Below, piece by piece: positions 5,586 to 11,077 of a stretch of 24,105 nucleotides of DNA. Under the pieces are notes generated by a model that did no database searches, had not been told where the DNA came from, and saw nothing but the letters and a program-made list of their open reading frames with translations. Position 1 is the first letter of the stretch; the number at the start of each line of letters is the position of its first letter. The translations under genes were made by a program, and so were the position numbers. The DNA lies in the IMG/VR virus record IMGVR_UViG_3300014839_000004, positions 1 through 24,105 of that record; one strand, 5' to 3'. Source of the DNA: a virus.

Positions 5586-5805
5586 GAAAAACAGCGATCC
5601 ACAAGAGTTATCGACAAAGCAAGTCGCTAAAACGCTTCGTTGTTCAGTCCGTACCATCGTAAATCTGTATCAAGCCGGACATTTTCCCCATGCCTACAAA
5701 CTCAACCCCGATGCACGCAATAGCCCGTTACGCATCCCTAAGTCGGACGTGGATAATTACATCACTCACCAACGCTCGACTATGCCAGCCAACAACCGAA
5801 GCTGA
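5584..5805 (+). CDS. Excisionase/AlpA-like helix-turn-helix protein
   Basis: 73 residues. LSTKQVAKTLRCSVRTIVNL (residues 9-28) is a MerR/HTH_17-type helix-turn-helix. It is followed by YQAGHFPHAYKLNP and the wing RIPKSDVDNYI, the usual layout of excisionase and AlpA family proteins that bind DNA near attachment sites or act as small regulators. It lies 640 bp from attP and points toward the convergent integrase, so a role as recombination directionality factor or lysogeny switch fits; that is inferred. Translation starts at 5584 on a leaderless mRNA with an operator-like palindrome over the -10 box. Confidence 0.85.
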   Translation: MKNSDPQELSTKQVAKTLRCSVRTIVNLYQAGHFPHAYKLNPDARNSPLRIPKSDVDNYITHQRSTMPANNRS

Positions 5806-5818
5806 ACTCAATGAGCAA

Positions 5819-5896
5819 TTGGTCGGGATTAAATATGCTTTGTTCTTCTACGGTCTGGTGTTGTTGTTGCTAGTGCCATTTGTGGAGATAAGATGA
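5819..5896 (+). CDS. Possible tiny membrane peptide (TTG start)
   Basis: A 25-residue reading from TTG at 5819 is almost entirely one hydrophobic helix (KYALFFYGLVLLLLVPFVEI) and ends in an ATGA overlap with the next gene. The overlap suggests translation passes through this frame, but the start is unclear: no ribosome site is visible, and the only in-frame ATG (5690) lies deep inside the HTH gene. It may be a coupling leader peptide or chance. Confidence 0.25.
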   Translation: MVGIKYALFFYGLVLLLLVPFVEIR

Positions 5897-6114
5897 CGCA
5901 ACAAGAATTTAATCTTCAAGAACTTTATAAAACATCTTTGAGTAATGCTTTGTTGCATCATTTTCTTGCGATGGTTGAATTAGGCGAGATTTCTTTTGAA
6001 GACGCGATGGTTGCTGCTGTTCTTGCATTGATTGAAGCCAATCACAAGCTTTCGAAAGAGCTTGTTGACCAGTATATACATAAATCCCCCCCCGTGGTGA
6101 TCAGACCTAATTAG
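5893..6114 (+). CDS. Hypothetical 73-residue helical protein
   Basis: 73 residues, starting after GGAGATAAG at 5893. Helical, with alternating hydrophobic patches (LYKTSLSNALLHHFLAMVEL, EDAMVAAVLALIEANHKL). Not clearly membrane-spanning. No family recognised. It lies between the HTH gene and attP, so with the HTH gene it forms a two-gene integration/regulation operon on +. Its codon use is more A/T-rich than the early operon. Confidence 0.65.
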   Translation: MTQQEFNLQELYKTSLSNALLHHFLAMVELGEISFEDAMVAAVLALIEANHKLSKELVDQYIHKSPPVVIRPN

Positions 6115-6135
6115 TCATTCGCCACATTCGCCCCC

Positions 6136-6176
6136 TAAAAACGGAAAGAGAGCCGGTTACAGCCAGCCCTCTCTCC
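6136..6176 (-). terminator. Terminator for the integrase transcript
   Basis: On the minus strand GGAGAGAG-G-GCTGG pairs with CCGGC-T-CTCTTTCC around CTGTAA as an almost continuous 14-bp stem with three G-U pairs. GTTTTTAGG follows. It lies beyond attP relative to the integrase gene, so in the excised circle the integrase mRNA runs through attP before stopping. After integration the gene would be cut off from this terminator. Confidence 0.7.
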
Positions 6177-6188
6177 AATGGGTAAGCG

Positions 6189-6277
6189 AAAGGTTATCGC
6201 AGAACCTTTACAACTTACACAGGTGCCCCTGGCGGGATTCGAACCCACAACCAACTGCTTTGGGGTCAGGTTCTGCG
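6189..6277. repeat. Inverted repeats around the attP core
   Basis: CGCAGAACCT (6198-6207) and AGGTTCTGCG (6268-6277) are perfect 10-bp inverted copies flanking the tRNA-like segment. A second, nested pair AAAGGTT/AACCTTT (6189-6195, 6203-6209) overlaps the left arm. They could be integrase or excisionase binding sites. The spacing is wider than a usual core site, so arm-type sites are more likely. Confidence 0.6.
6222..6263 (-). other. attP: 3' half of a tRNA gene (anticodon loop to CC)
   Basis: Read on minus, the segment from about 6263 to 6222 matches the 3' half of a tRNA: end of an anticodon loop (CCAAA), anticodon-stem strand GCAGT, variable loop TGGTT, T-arm GTGGGTTCGAATCCCGC, acceptor strand CAGGGGC, discriminator A and CC. 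No 5' half is present (no GCCCCTG upstream), so it is an attachment site rather than a working tRNA. The loop would place CCA as anticodon, suggesting tRNA-Trp as the host target, although the A discriminator is unusual for bacterial Trp. It lies about 30 bp past the integrase stop codon. Confidence 0.8.
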
Positions 6278-6290
6278 CCTTGATTTTACT

Positions 6291-7145
6291 TCATTTTGCC
6301 AACCTCCCAACTGGCAAATATTGACGTGTAGCTTCCAATTCCAAATCCCCTATATAGTGGTCAAGCACAGCGTCACTTTTCCATCCACCACCCGCCTTTA
6401 CCACATTCTTCGGCGCACCGGCCAACGTGGTCAGGCTCGCATAAGACCGTCTGAACATATGGGGTGAAATGTGAAAACCCACCTTCTTGCTCCAATGTAG
6501 CATGATAGTTTTCAATCCCTCCCGCGTAAGCGATTGTCCCTTATGCGAATGTTGAAAGCCCACAAACAACGTCTGCACACCAAGCGCGGGTTGTCTCACG
6601 TCAATCCATGCCCTAATAGCATCAGCAGTTTCGGGACTGAAAGTTTTCCAAGCCCACTGCCCGCCCTTGACCAAAGCAAACAGCTTGCATTGACCTAAGT
6701 CCACATTCCCCAACTCCAACCGACATAACTCCGTTGCACGCAAATTGCAATCCAGCGCCACATACACCAACGCCCGATCACGCAAACCCAACACGGTCTG
6801 AATATTGAACATTGCCACCAACTGCATGACCTGTACACCAGTCAGTCGTGGTTGCGGTGACGCAGTAATCCGCTTCACCCGGGCAATCAAGGCCGGATGA
6901 CCCACCCCATACTCCCAACTCAAAAACTTTCGAGAAACGCACAACGCGACATATCGTTGTGAATTCCCCCACTCGGGCCGCTCAACAAACTTTAGCAAGT
7001 CCGCCGCACTCAATTCACCAAGCAAAGGAAGCTCGATCAATTGAAGCAAGACGCGGCGATATGTATCCTTCGTCGTTTCAGCAAACGGGAACGACGCAAG
7101 GAAGTTCATCACTTGCACTTGCAAGTGAACCAACAAATGTATCAT
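6291..7145 (-). CDS. int: Tyrosine recombinase (phage integrase)
   Basis: 284 residues, the normal size for a compact phage integrase. The N-terminal SAM-like core-binding domain covers about residues 10-90 and the catalytic domain about 100-280. Catalytic residues visible are R136 (NLRATEL), K160 in the beta-hairpin (ALVKGGQ), H229 and R232 (PHMFRRSY), W255 in place of the second His (GGGWKSD), and the nucleophile Y264 (LDHYIG). The start at 7145 has GAGGTGA just upstream on minus. The gene faces the HTH gene and ends next to the tRNA-like attP, the standard arrangement for integration into a tRNA 3' end. It would catalyse integration and, with an excisionase, excision. Confidence 0.96.
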   Translation of the reverse strand: MIHLLVHLQVQVMNFLASFPFAETTKDTYRRVLLQLIELPLLGELSAADLLKFVERPEWGNSQRYVALCVSRKFLSWEYGVGHPALIARVKRITASPQPRLTGVQVMQLVAMFNIQTVLGLRDRALVYVALDCNLRATELCRLELGNVDLGQCKLFALVKGGQWAWKTFSPETADAIRAWIDVRQPALGVQTLFVGFQHSHKGQSLTREGLKTIMLHWSKKVGFHISPHMFRRSYASLTTLAGAPKNVVKAGGGWKSDAVLDHYIGDLELEATRQYLPVGRLAK

Positions 7146-7312
7146 TTTTCACCTCACGGCATTGGCAGGCTTGGATGACCCCACGCCTGATGATGTAACC
7201 GACGCCCAGGAACGTCGGAACAATGAACCGACCGCCCACCCGCAGGAGCCTATCAAGCCACGACAAGCGGACGGTCAGCCAACAATATTTTACACCACAA
7301 GGAGCCTATCAA

Positions 7313-8110
7313 ATGAACAAACTTTTCAAGTCCATCGGCCTGATTGCTTTTTACATCATGGCAATCGGCCTACTCGTGTACGCTGGAAGTCGCTCACTCG
7401 ACTTCATCCAGTCCACCCTGCCCGACAATCAAAAACTCATCGGCTTTTTAGGCCTGCTTGCCACGGAAGGCGGTGCGATTATCTGGCTTGTCATCTTTTT
7501 GAAGCAAGCCGGTGGCACCCCTCAAAAAACAATCGCCGCCTTGATTGCAGTCGTGGATATGTGCGGCAGTATCGGCCTATTCACCATTGACACACTCTAC
7601 CGCTCAGGCCAGACCGGCCAAATCACCACACTCTCACAAGACGACATCCGCAATGTGATCCTAATGCTCAGCGGATTGATTGGCCTAAATCTGATTGCTG
7701 TTTTCTTCTTCCATATCGTGGAACCTGAAAACATGCGGAAGATGCGGGAAGATGCGGCGAAGGATGCGGTGCAAGATGCACTGCTGAAGCACATCGAAGA
7801 CAATGCCGAAGAAATAACTGTTGAAATGCTACCGGCTCTTTATGCCCAATGGTCTGCTGACTTCAAGAACATGTATTCGGATATTGGAGCCTTTGGCCTC
7901 GGACACTTCCACAACAAACCCATTCCCCCACTTGCCGTTGACCCCGAGCAAGGCTTCGTCAAAAAGGCCGCAGATACAACCACCATCCCCGCCCTATCAA
8001 AGACACCCGATTGGATGGTGAAAGCATTGGCAGAAGCTGGAGCATTTGACCAACGCAAACCAGAAACGGACATGCCCTCCATGGGCGACGACACCTTTCT
8101 TGATGACTGA
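7313..8110 (+). CDS. Four-TM membrane protein of unknown function
   Basis: 265 residues. Four predicted membrane helices lie in the N-terminal half (about 7-24, 41-63, 72-92 and 113-136). A cytoplasmic, charged, helical tail of about 125 residues follows and ends in an acidic stretch (GDDTFLDD). The start at 7313 follows AAGGAGCCTATCAA. An upstream in-frame ATG (7223) would add a basic 30-residue leader and is less likely; a near-copy of the ribosome-site leader (GGAGCCTATCAA) occurs at 7246. It is divergent from the integrase and first in an accessory operon. No family recognised. A superinfection-exclusion or membrane-anchoring role is possible but unproven. Confidence 0.8.
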   Translation: MNKLFKSIGLIAFYIMAIGLLVYAGSRSLDFIQSTLPDNQKLIGFLGLLATEGGAIIWLVIFLKQAGGTPQKTIAALIAVVDMCGSIGLFTIDTLYRSGQTGQITTLSQDDIRNVILMLSGLIGLNLIAVFFFHIVEPENMRKMREDAAKDAVQDALLKHIEDNAEEITVEMLPALYAQWSADFKNMYSDIGAFGLGHFHNKPIPPLAVDPEQGFVKKAADTTTIPALSKTPDWMVKALAEAGAFDQRKPETDMPSMGDDTFLDD

Positions 8111-8246
8111 TAGCAAATATATTCCGTGTGCTGGATGCGGCCAACTCATGTACCGCGGACGCAATGGCACACGGAAATACCACAGTCCGGCTTGCAAACA
8201 AAAAGCCTACCGCATCCGTCATCGTTACGCCGACATTGAAGCGTAA
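8103..8246 (+). CDS. Small zinc-finger-like protein (47 aa)
   Basis: 47 residues from the ATG at 8103, which overlaps the end of the previous gene by eight bases. CAGCG (Cys-x2-Cys), then YHSPACKQKAYRIRHR with another Cys and His, looks like a one-finger zinc ribbon with a basic C-terminal helix, a layout common in small phage and plasmid proteins. An in-frame ATG further up (8046) would sit inside the previous gene. Probably nucleic-acid or protein binding; the precise function is unknown. Confidence 0.65.
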   Translation: MTDSKYIPCAGCGQLMYRGRNGTRKYHSPACKQKAYRIRHRYADIEA

Positions 8247-8299
8247 CAGCCGCCACCATCTCGCCTGGGAGACAGCCGGCACCACCACCAAGGAGAATG

Positions 8300-8713
8300 A
8301 TGTCAAGAAAACCGCTCGTAATCACAGCCAGCCAAATCCAAACCTCGCGCTCCCACTGGTACGCATATCACTTTGACCAGCACAAACTGTTCAACGCCCT
8401 GCCTTTGGACGACCAACGCACCTATCAGGCAATCAACACGTCACTCACTCCGCCCCAAATGACCATCTTTGGCGGACTTGCCCACGATTGGCCGCCAGTA
8501 CAGACGTTCCAAATGGCCGCGCGCTATCACCTGAATGTTGAACTTCTCAACTGCTGGTATCTCTCGGATGAAGGTTGGCAGGCCTTCCAAGAGCTTTGGA
8601 CCAGTCTGCCCGAACCGGTTGGAGAGTTGTACACAGAGGCATGTGTACAACTGGCCGAGTTGTACCCCTTGTCCACAGACGAACCCGTCAAGATCCCAAC
8701 CAAAAACCACTAA
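8300..8713 (+). CDS. Hypothetical 137-residue protein
   Basis: 137 residues. Of two adjacent ATG codons (8297, 8300) the second is better spaced from AGGAG at 8291-8295. Aromatic-rich and soluble (SHWYAYHFDQHKLF, LLNCWYLSDEGWQAFQELW). The middle (QAINTSLTPPQMTIFGGLAHDWPPVQTFQMAARYHL) could form a helix-turn-helix: 'TPPQMTIFGGLA' followed by 'PVQTFQMAARYHLN'. That would make it a possible DNA-binding protein, but the fit is weak. The 3' end of the gene contains a perfect inverted repeat built on TTGTAC (8625-8652). Confidence 0.65.
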   Translation: MSRKPLVITASQIQTSRSHWYAYHFDQHKLFNALPLDDQRTYQAINTSLTPPQMTIFGGLAHDWPPVQTFQMAARYHLNVELLNCWYLSDEGWQAFQELWTSLPEPVGELYTEACVQLAELYPLSTDEPVKIPTKNH

Positions 8714-8865
8714 ATCCGAGTTGTACCCATCCGTACACAATTGCCCACAGGCAAGGATGGGTACAACTTCAGTACAACTTCAAAGGAGCCAAGCATGATC
8801 ATCCCTCTATCTAAAAAGTTTTCCGTCCGCCAATTGCACCGGACTTGTACCCCTTGTACACAGCC
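8625..8865. repeat. Cluster of TTGTAC-based inverted and direct repeats
   Basis: Within 240 bp there are AGTTGTACAC/GTGTACAACT (8625-8634, 8643-8652, perfect inverted), AGTTGTACCC (8658-8667), the hairpin at 8719-8768, two tandem GTACAACTTCA copies (8761-8771, 8772-8782), and TTGTACCCC and TTGTACACA near 8846-8864. The cluster spans the end of one gene, the spacer and the start of the next, so it is not explained by coding. It resembles an iteron or operator cluster. No replication initiator is recognised in the element, so an origin role is only a hypothesis. Confidence 0.7.
8719..8768. repeat. 14-bp plus 5-bp hairpin with an 8-base bulge
   Basis: AGTTGTACCCATCC (8719-8732) is perfectly complementary to 8755-8768. 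Directly against the 3' arm lies an inner hairpin TTGCC-CACA-GGCAA (8741-8754), leaving GTACACAA (8733-8740) as a one-sided bulge. It starts five bases after a stop codon but has no T-run, so it is not a normal terminator. It could regulate the downstream lipoprotein gene or be a DNA site. Confidence 0.85.
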
Positions 8866-9295
8866 CCTACTACGACAGACTAAGATCATTCTCTCAATAT
8901 TGACCCTGCTCATTACTTCCCTCGCGTGCATGGAAACCACACCCCAGGGCACACCACCAGAAACAGCGATAGGATATCCAATCACCACAAACAGCGATGC
9001 TGCAACATCACCAAGCTTGACTATGCCGGCAGCCTCGTCAACTCCGACGATGTTGGCCACATGGACAACACCTGCACCCATCGGCACTCGTTATCCTTTG
9101 CCGTGCATGATGGTAATAGCCAGTAAGTCATTATGGCTACGCGATGCACCAGCAGGAAGCGCAATCGGTTGGTATCCATATGGTACAGTGCTGGAAGTGA
9201 TCGGCCAGCCGGTCGACGGTTGGCTTATGGTACAGACCGAGACGACCGAGGGATGGGTGTCTCAAGATTGGGTGACTTCCACAACTTGCCCATGA
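8795..9295 (+). CDS. SH3-domain lipoprotein or membrane-anchored protein
   Basis: 166 residues. A basic N-terminus precedes a hydrophobic segment (residues 31-44, IILSILTLLITSLA) and Cys45, a plausible but imperfect lipobox (TSLAC). Residues 46-100 are a Thr/Ser/Pro/Ala-rich linker encoded by four copies of the 27-bp repeat that also forms the array at 5020-5361. The C-terminal SH3-like (SH3_3 type) domain covers about 107-160 (SLWLRDAPAGSAIGWYPYG, GWVSQDWV). Such domains often bind cell-wall material. The start at 8795 follows AAAGGAGCC; the earlier in-frame ATG at 8741 lies inside the hairpin. It is likely a cell-surface lysogenic-conversion protein. Confidence 0.8.
   Translation: MIIPLSKKFSVRQLHRTCTPCTQPLLRQTKIILSILTLLITSLACMETTPQGTPPETAIGYPITTNSDAATSPSLTMPAASSTPTMLATWTTPAPIGTRYPLPCMMVIASKSLWLRDAPAGSAIGWYPYGTVLEVIGQPVDGWLMVQTETTEGWVSQDWVTSTTCP
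8952..9055 (+). repeat. Four coding copies of the 27-bp repeat
   Basis: Units start near 8952, 8980, 9007 and 9033 (26-28 base spacing) and share ACCAGAAACAGCGAT-type cores and the phrase TTGACTATGCCGGCA with the noncoding array (compare 5326-5339). Translated, they give the PPETAI, TTNSDAA, SLTMPAA linker pattern. One frame of the array (5187-5435) gives the same NSDAA...TMPA pattern. Confidence 0.75.
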
Positions 9296-9600
9296 AAACT
9301 CACCTCATCCATCCCAAGACCCCACGCAAACTCAAATCCGCCTATCGCAAGGCCGGATACAAATATCACCGACTTGCTCAGGAGATCGGCGTCAATGTGA
9401 AATATCTTTACGCCCTCATCCACTACGGACAAGAGCCAAGCAATGAAGCCATCCGGCTAAAACTTTTCCTTCCGCGCCGGCCACGTAAACCGCGCACACC
9501 ATCTCAGCCCCGACCGCCGCTTCCCGAATATGAGCAGAGATGGCGCAGGCTGACCAAGGAACAGCGCGACCAATTCAAAAAATCTTTATTCAAGGAGTAA
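9292..9600 (+). CDS. Putative helix-turn-helix regulator
   Basis: 102 residues; the start at 9292 overlaps the lipoprotein stop (ATGA). Residues 16-50 (AYRKAGYKYHRLAQEIGVNV, then KYLYALIHYGQEP) fit a Cro/C1-type helix-turn-helix with 'LAQEIGVNVKYLYALI' as helices 2-3. The second half is very basic and Pro/Arg-rich (LPRRPRKPRTPSQPRP) and ends in a charged helix. Likely a DNA-binding regulator, perhaps of this accessory operon or a lysogeny repressor. Its operator is not identified; the TTGTAC cluster nearby is a candidate. Confidence 0.7.
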   Translation: MKTHLIHPKTPRKLKSAYRKAGYKYHRLAQEIGVNVKYLYALIHYGQEPSNEAIRLKLFLPRRPRKPRTPSQPRPPLPEYEQRWRRLTKEQRDQFKKSLFKE

Positions 9601-9604
9601 CGCA

Positions 9605-9910
9605 ATGTCCATCCTTTCCCAAATGCTCAATGATATGGTGATTGACGCCCTCGCACAGAGAAACCGTCCCTTCACACGCAAACTCAGTAATGGCTTGCAT
9701 ATCACCATCACCAACATCGGTGATGAATTCGCTCTAACCATCTCACGCGACAACGTATATCCATCCTTGAACGAATTCGTTACCGTGCTCAATCACTGGC
9801 CGTATTTTCTTGAAACCAAAGAACAACCCAATCAAGAGATGGAGCGCGGGCGTAAGTGCTTGAAAGCCAAAATCACAAAGATAGGCCTAAATCAATTGAA
9901 GTTCGCTTGA
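9605..9910 (+). CDS. Hypothetical 101-residue protein
   Basis: 101 residues, start five bases after the previous stop with AAGGAG at about 9592. N-terminal helix (ILSQMLNDMVIDALAQRN), a strand pair (LHITITNIGDEFALTISRDN), a helix around NEFVTVLNHWPYFLE, and a basic tail. No family recognised. The strand-loop-strand layout is echoed in the next gene's product (VTFSLAFQHLVVRVDW), so the two may be distant relatives. Confidence 0.7.
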   Translation: MSILSQMLNDMVIDALAQRNRPFTRKLSNGLHITITNIGDEFALTISRDNVYPSLNEFVTVLNHWPYFLETKEQPNQEMERGRKCLKAKITKIGLNQLKFA

Positions 9911-9921
9911 AAGGAGCAACC

Positions 9922-10179
9922 ATGTACCAAACCTATCAAATTATCAAAACTCTTGAATTCAAAATAGGGGATAAGGCAATGGTCACGTTCAGCCTTGCAT
10001 TCCAGCATCTTGTCGTCCGCGTAGATTGGCCGCAGAATATCCATTTCGAAATCCGCCTGCGTGAAATGCAACTGGTTGGCACCAACGATCAAGACCTCAT
10101 CGCTCATCTGGTCTATGAAGCCCGCCACGCTCATATGAAAGAAATGAAAAAGCTTGCGGAGATGGTAAGCAAACCATGA
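9922..10179 (+). CDS. Hypothetical 85-residue protein
   Basis: 85 residues from the ATG at 9922 after AAAGGAGCAACC; an earlier in-frame ATG (9856) lies in the previous gene. Strand-rich first half and a C-terminal helix (AHLVYEARHAHMKEMKKLAE). No family recognised. Last gene of the accessory operon; the terminator at 10204-10232 follows. Confidence 0.65.
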   Translation: MYQTYQIIKTLEFKIGDKAMVTFSLAFQHLVVRVDWPQNIHFEIRLREMQLVGTNDQDLIAHLVYEARHAHMKEMKKLAEMVSKP

Positions 10180-10203
10180 TGGTAGACAACATTCCGCAAA
10201 GCC

Positions 10204-10232
10204 AAAGCCCCTCGGAAAAACCGAGGGGCTTT
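10204..10232. terminator. Hairpin terminator between convergent genes
   Basis: AAAGCCCCTCGG (10204-10215) pairs perfectly with 10221-10232 around AAAAA. Each strand ends in only three T residues (CTTTG), but the 12-bp GC-rich stem lies exactly between convergent operons. It probably stops transcription from both sides. Confidence 0.85.
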
Positions 10233-10273
10233 GTCGTTCAGGTCCGCACCACCATATTCGATGGTGACTAATT

Positions 10274-10960
10274 TCAGCGATCGCCAGCACCCGCAAATTC
10301 AGCGATGACACTCAAAATCGCAAACCGTTCGAGCGCAGGCATGGACTTGAGACGTTCTGCCCAACGTATCTTCTTACGCTTGATCCGCTCACGCTCCCGA
10401 AAATTTTCCCCAAGATACGAGTAATCATGCAATTCAAATGGCTCTGGATAATTCATCCATAGCCATTCAGTCGCGGCAAACCCGCCGCGCGTCATGGCCT
10501 GAAACGAGATCGAGCGCCAGTCCTTCAACTCATGCGCATACAACTCCGACCAATAACCCGAAAGCATGACCATACAAGGCAGTGACTTCAAGACCACCAG
10601 CAATTCGAGATGATCATCGTCGCTCATCATCTCGTGTTTATAGATGGCCTGCTTGCATGACCTCGTAGAGCCAAGATAAGGCGGGTCGGCATAGACCAAC
10701 TCACACCCCTTATAGTTGTAGGCTTTCAAAAAGGATATCGCATCATCACAAACGACGTGGACACCAGGAAGAGCACATTTGATTTTGTTCGTACACCTCA
10801 CATCCATATCTATAGCGATACTGCATGCCGCAGGCCGTTTCAACCGCATCACCGCACCCGAACCAAGAAACGGCTCGATGTACACGTCATGCGGCGGCAT
10901 CTGGTTGATGATTTTCTGATAGGTTCCAGCCCCATTCTTACCACCAGGATAATTTGCCAT
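10274..10960 (-). CDS. dam: D12-class DNA adenine N6-methyltransferase
   Basis: 228 residues. ANYPGGKNGAGTY (residues 2-14) and EPFLGSGAVM (29-38) form the N-terminal AdoMet-binding motifs typical of the D12 (Dam/M.MunI-like) class. VYADPPYLGSTR holds the DPPY catalytic motif (near 90-93). The protein is somewhat shorter than the E. coli enzyme. It transfers a methyl group from AdoMet to adenine N6; its target site cannot be read. Phages use such enzymes to escape host restriction or time regulation. The start at 10960 follows GGAGGTAGC, with a good promoter ahead. No cognate restriction endonuclease is present. The last codons overlap a TCGCCAG...CAGCGATGA stretch that faintly resembles the 27-bp repeat. 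Confidence 0.93.
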   Translation of the reverse strand: MANYPGGKNGAGTYQKIINQMPPHDVYIEPFLGSGAVMRLKRPAACSIAIDMDVRCTNKIKCALPGVHVVCDDAISFLKAYNYKGCELVYADPPYLGSTRSCKQAIYKHEMMSDDDHLELLVVLKSLPCMVMLSGYWSELYAHELKDWRSISFQAMTRGGFAATEWLWMNYPEPFELHDYSYLGENFRERERIKRKKIRWAERLKSMPALERFAILSVIAEFAGAGDR

Positions 10961-10976
10961 GGCTACCTCCGACCCT

Positions 10977-11005
10977 ATTATCGTCAGAAAATGCGATTAT
11001 GTCAA
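10977..11005 (-). promoter_or_regulatory. Promoter of the methylase gene
   Basis: On minus, TTGACA (11005-11000) and GATAAT (10982-10977) with a 17-bp spacer form a near-consensus sigma70-type promoter. AGGGTCGGAGGTAGC leads to the ATG at 10960. The methylase is therefore independently and probably strongly transcribed. Confidence 0.88.
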
Positions 11006-11077
11006 GCTCGGATGGGGCAGGCTGATCCTCGATTTTCCAATCACATCATTTGGCGTTTCTTTGATAAAATCAGGGGG

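Noticed and set aside
5329-5604. 91-residue minus-strand open frame
   Set aside because: It runs through the minus-strand terminator hairpin and into the repeat array and has no recognisable domain; a short RNA is more likely than a protein.
6222-6290. Complete tRNA gene
   Set aside because: Only the 3' half is present; no 5' acceptor strand or D-arm is found upstream on minus, and position 33 is C instead of T. It fits an attachment site.
10258-10305. A further copy of the 27-bp repeat at the methylase 3' end
   Set aside because: Only ATCGCCAGCACC and CAGCGATGA resemble the unit and the spacing is wrong; chance similarity cannot be excluded, so it is mentioned but not annotated.
10757-11077. 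Longer start for the lamin-tail protein
   Set aside because: It would overlap the methylase gene on the other strand and its promoter and remove the signal peptide from the N-terminus; the ATG at 11078 has AGGGGG ahead and starts the signal segment.
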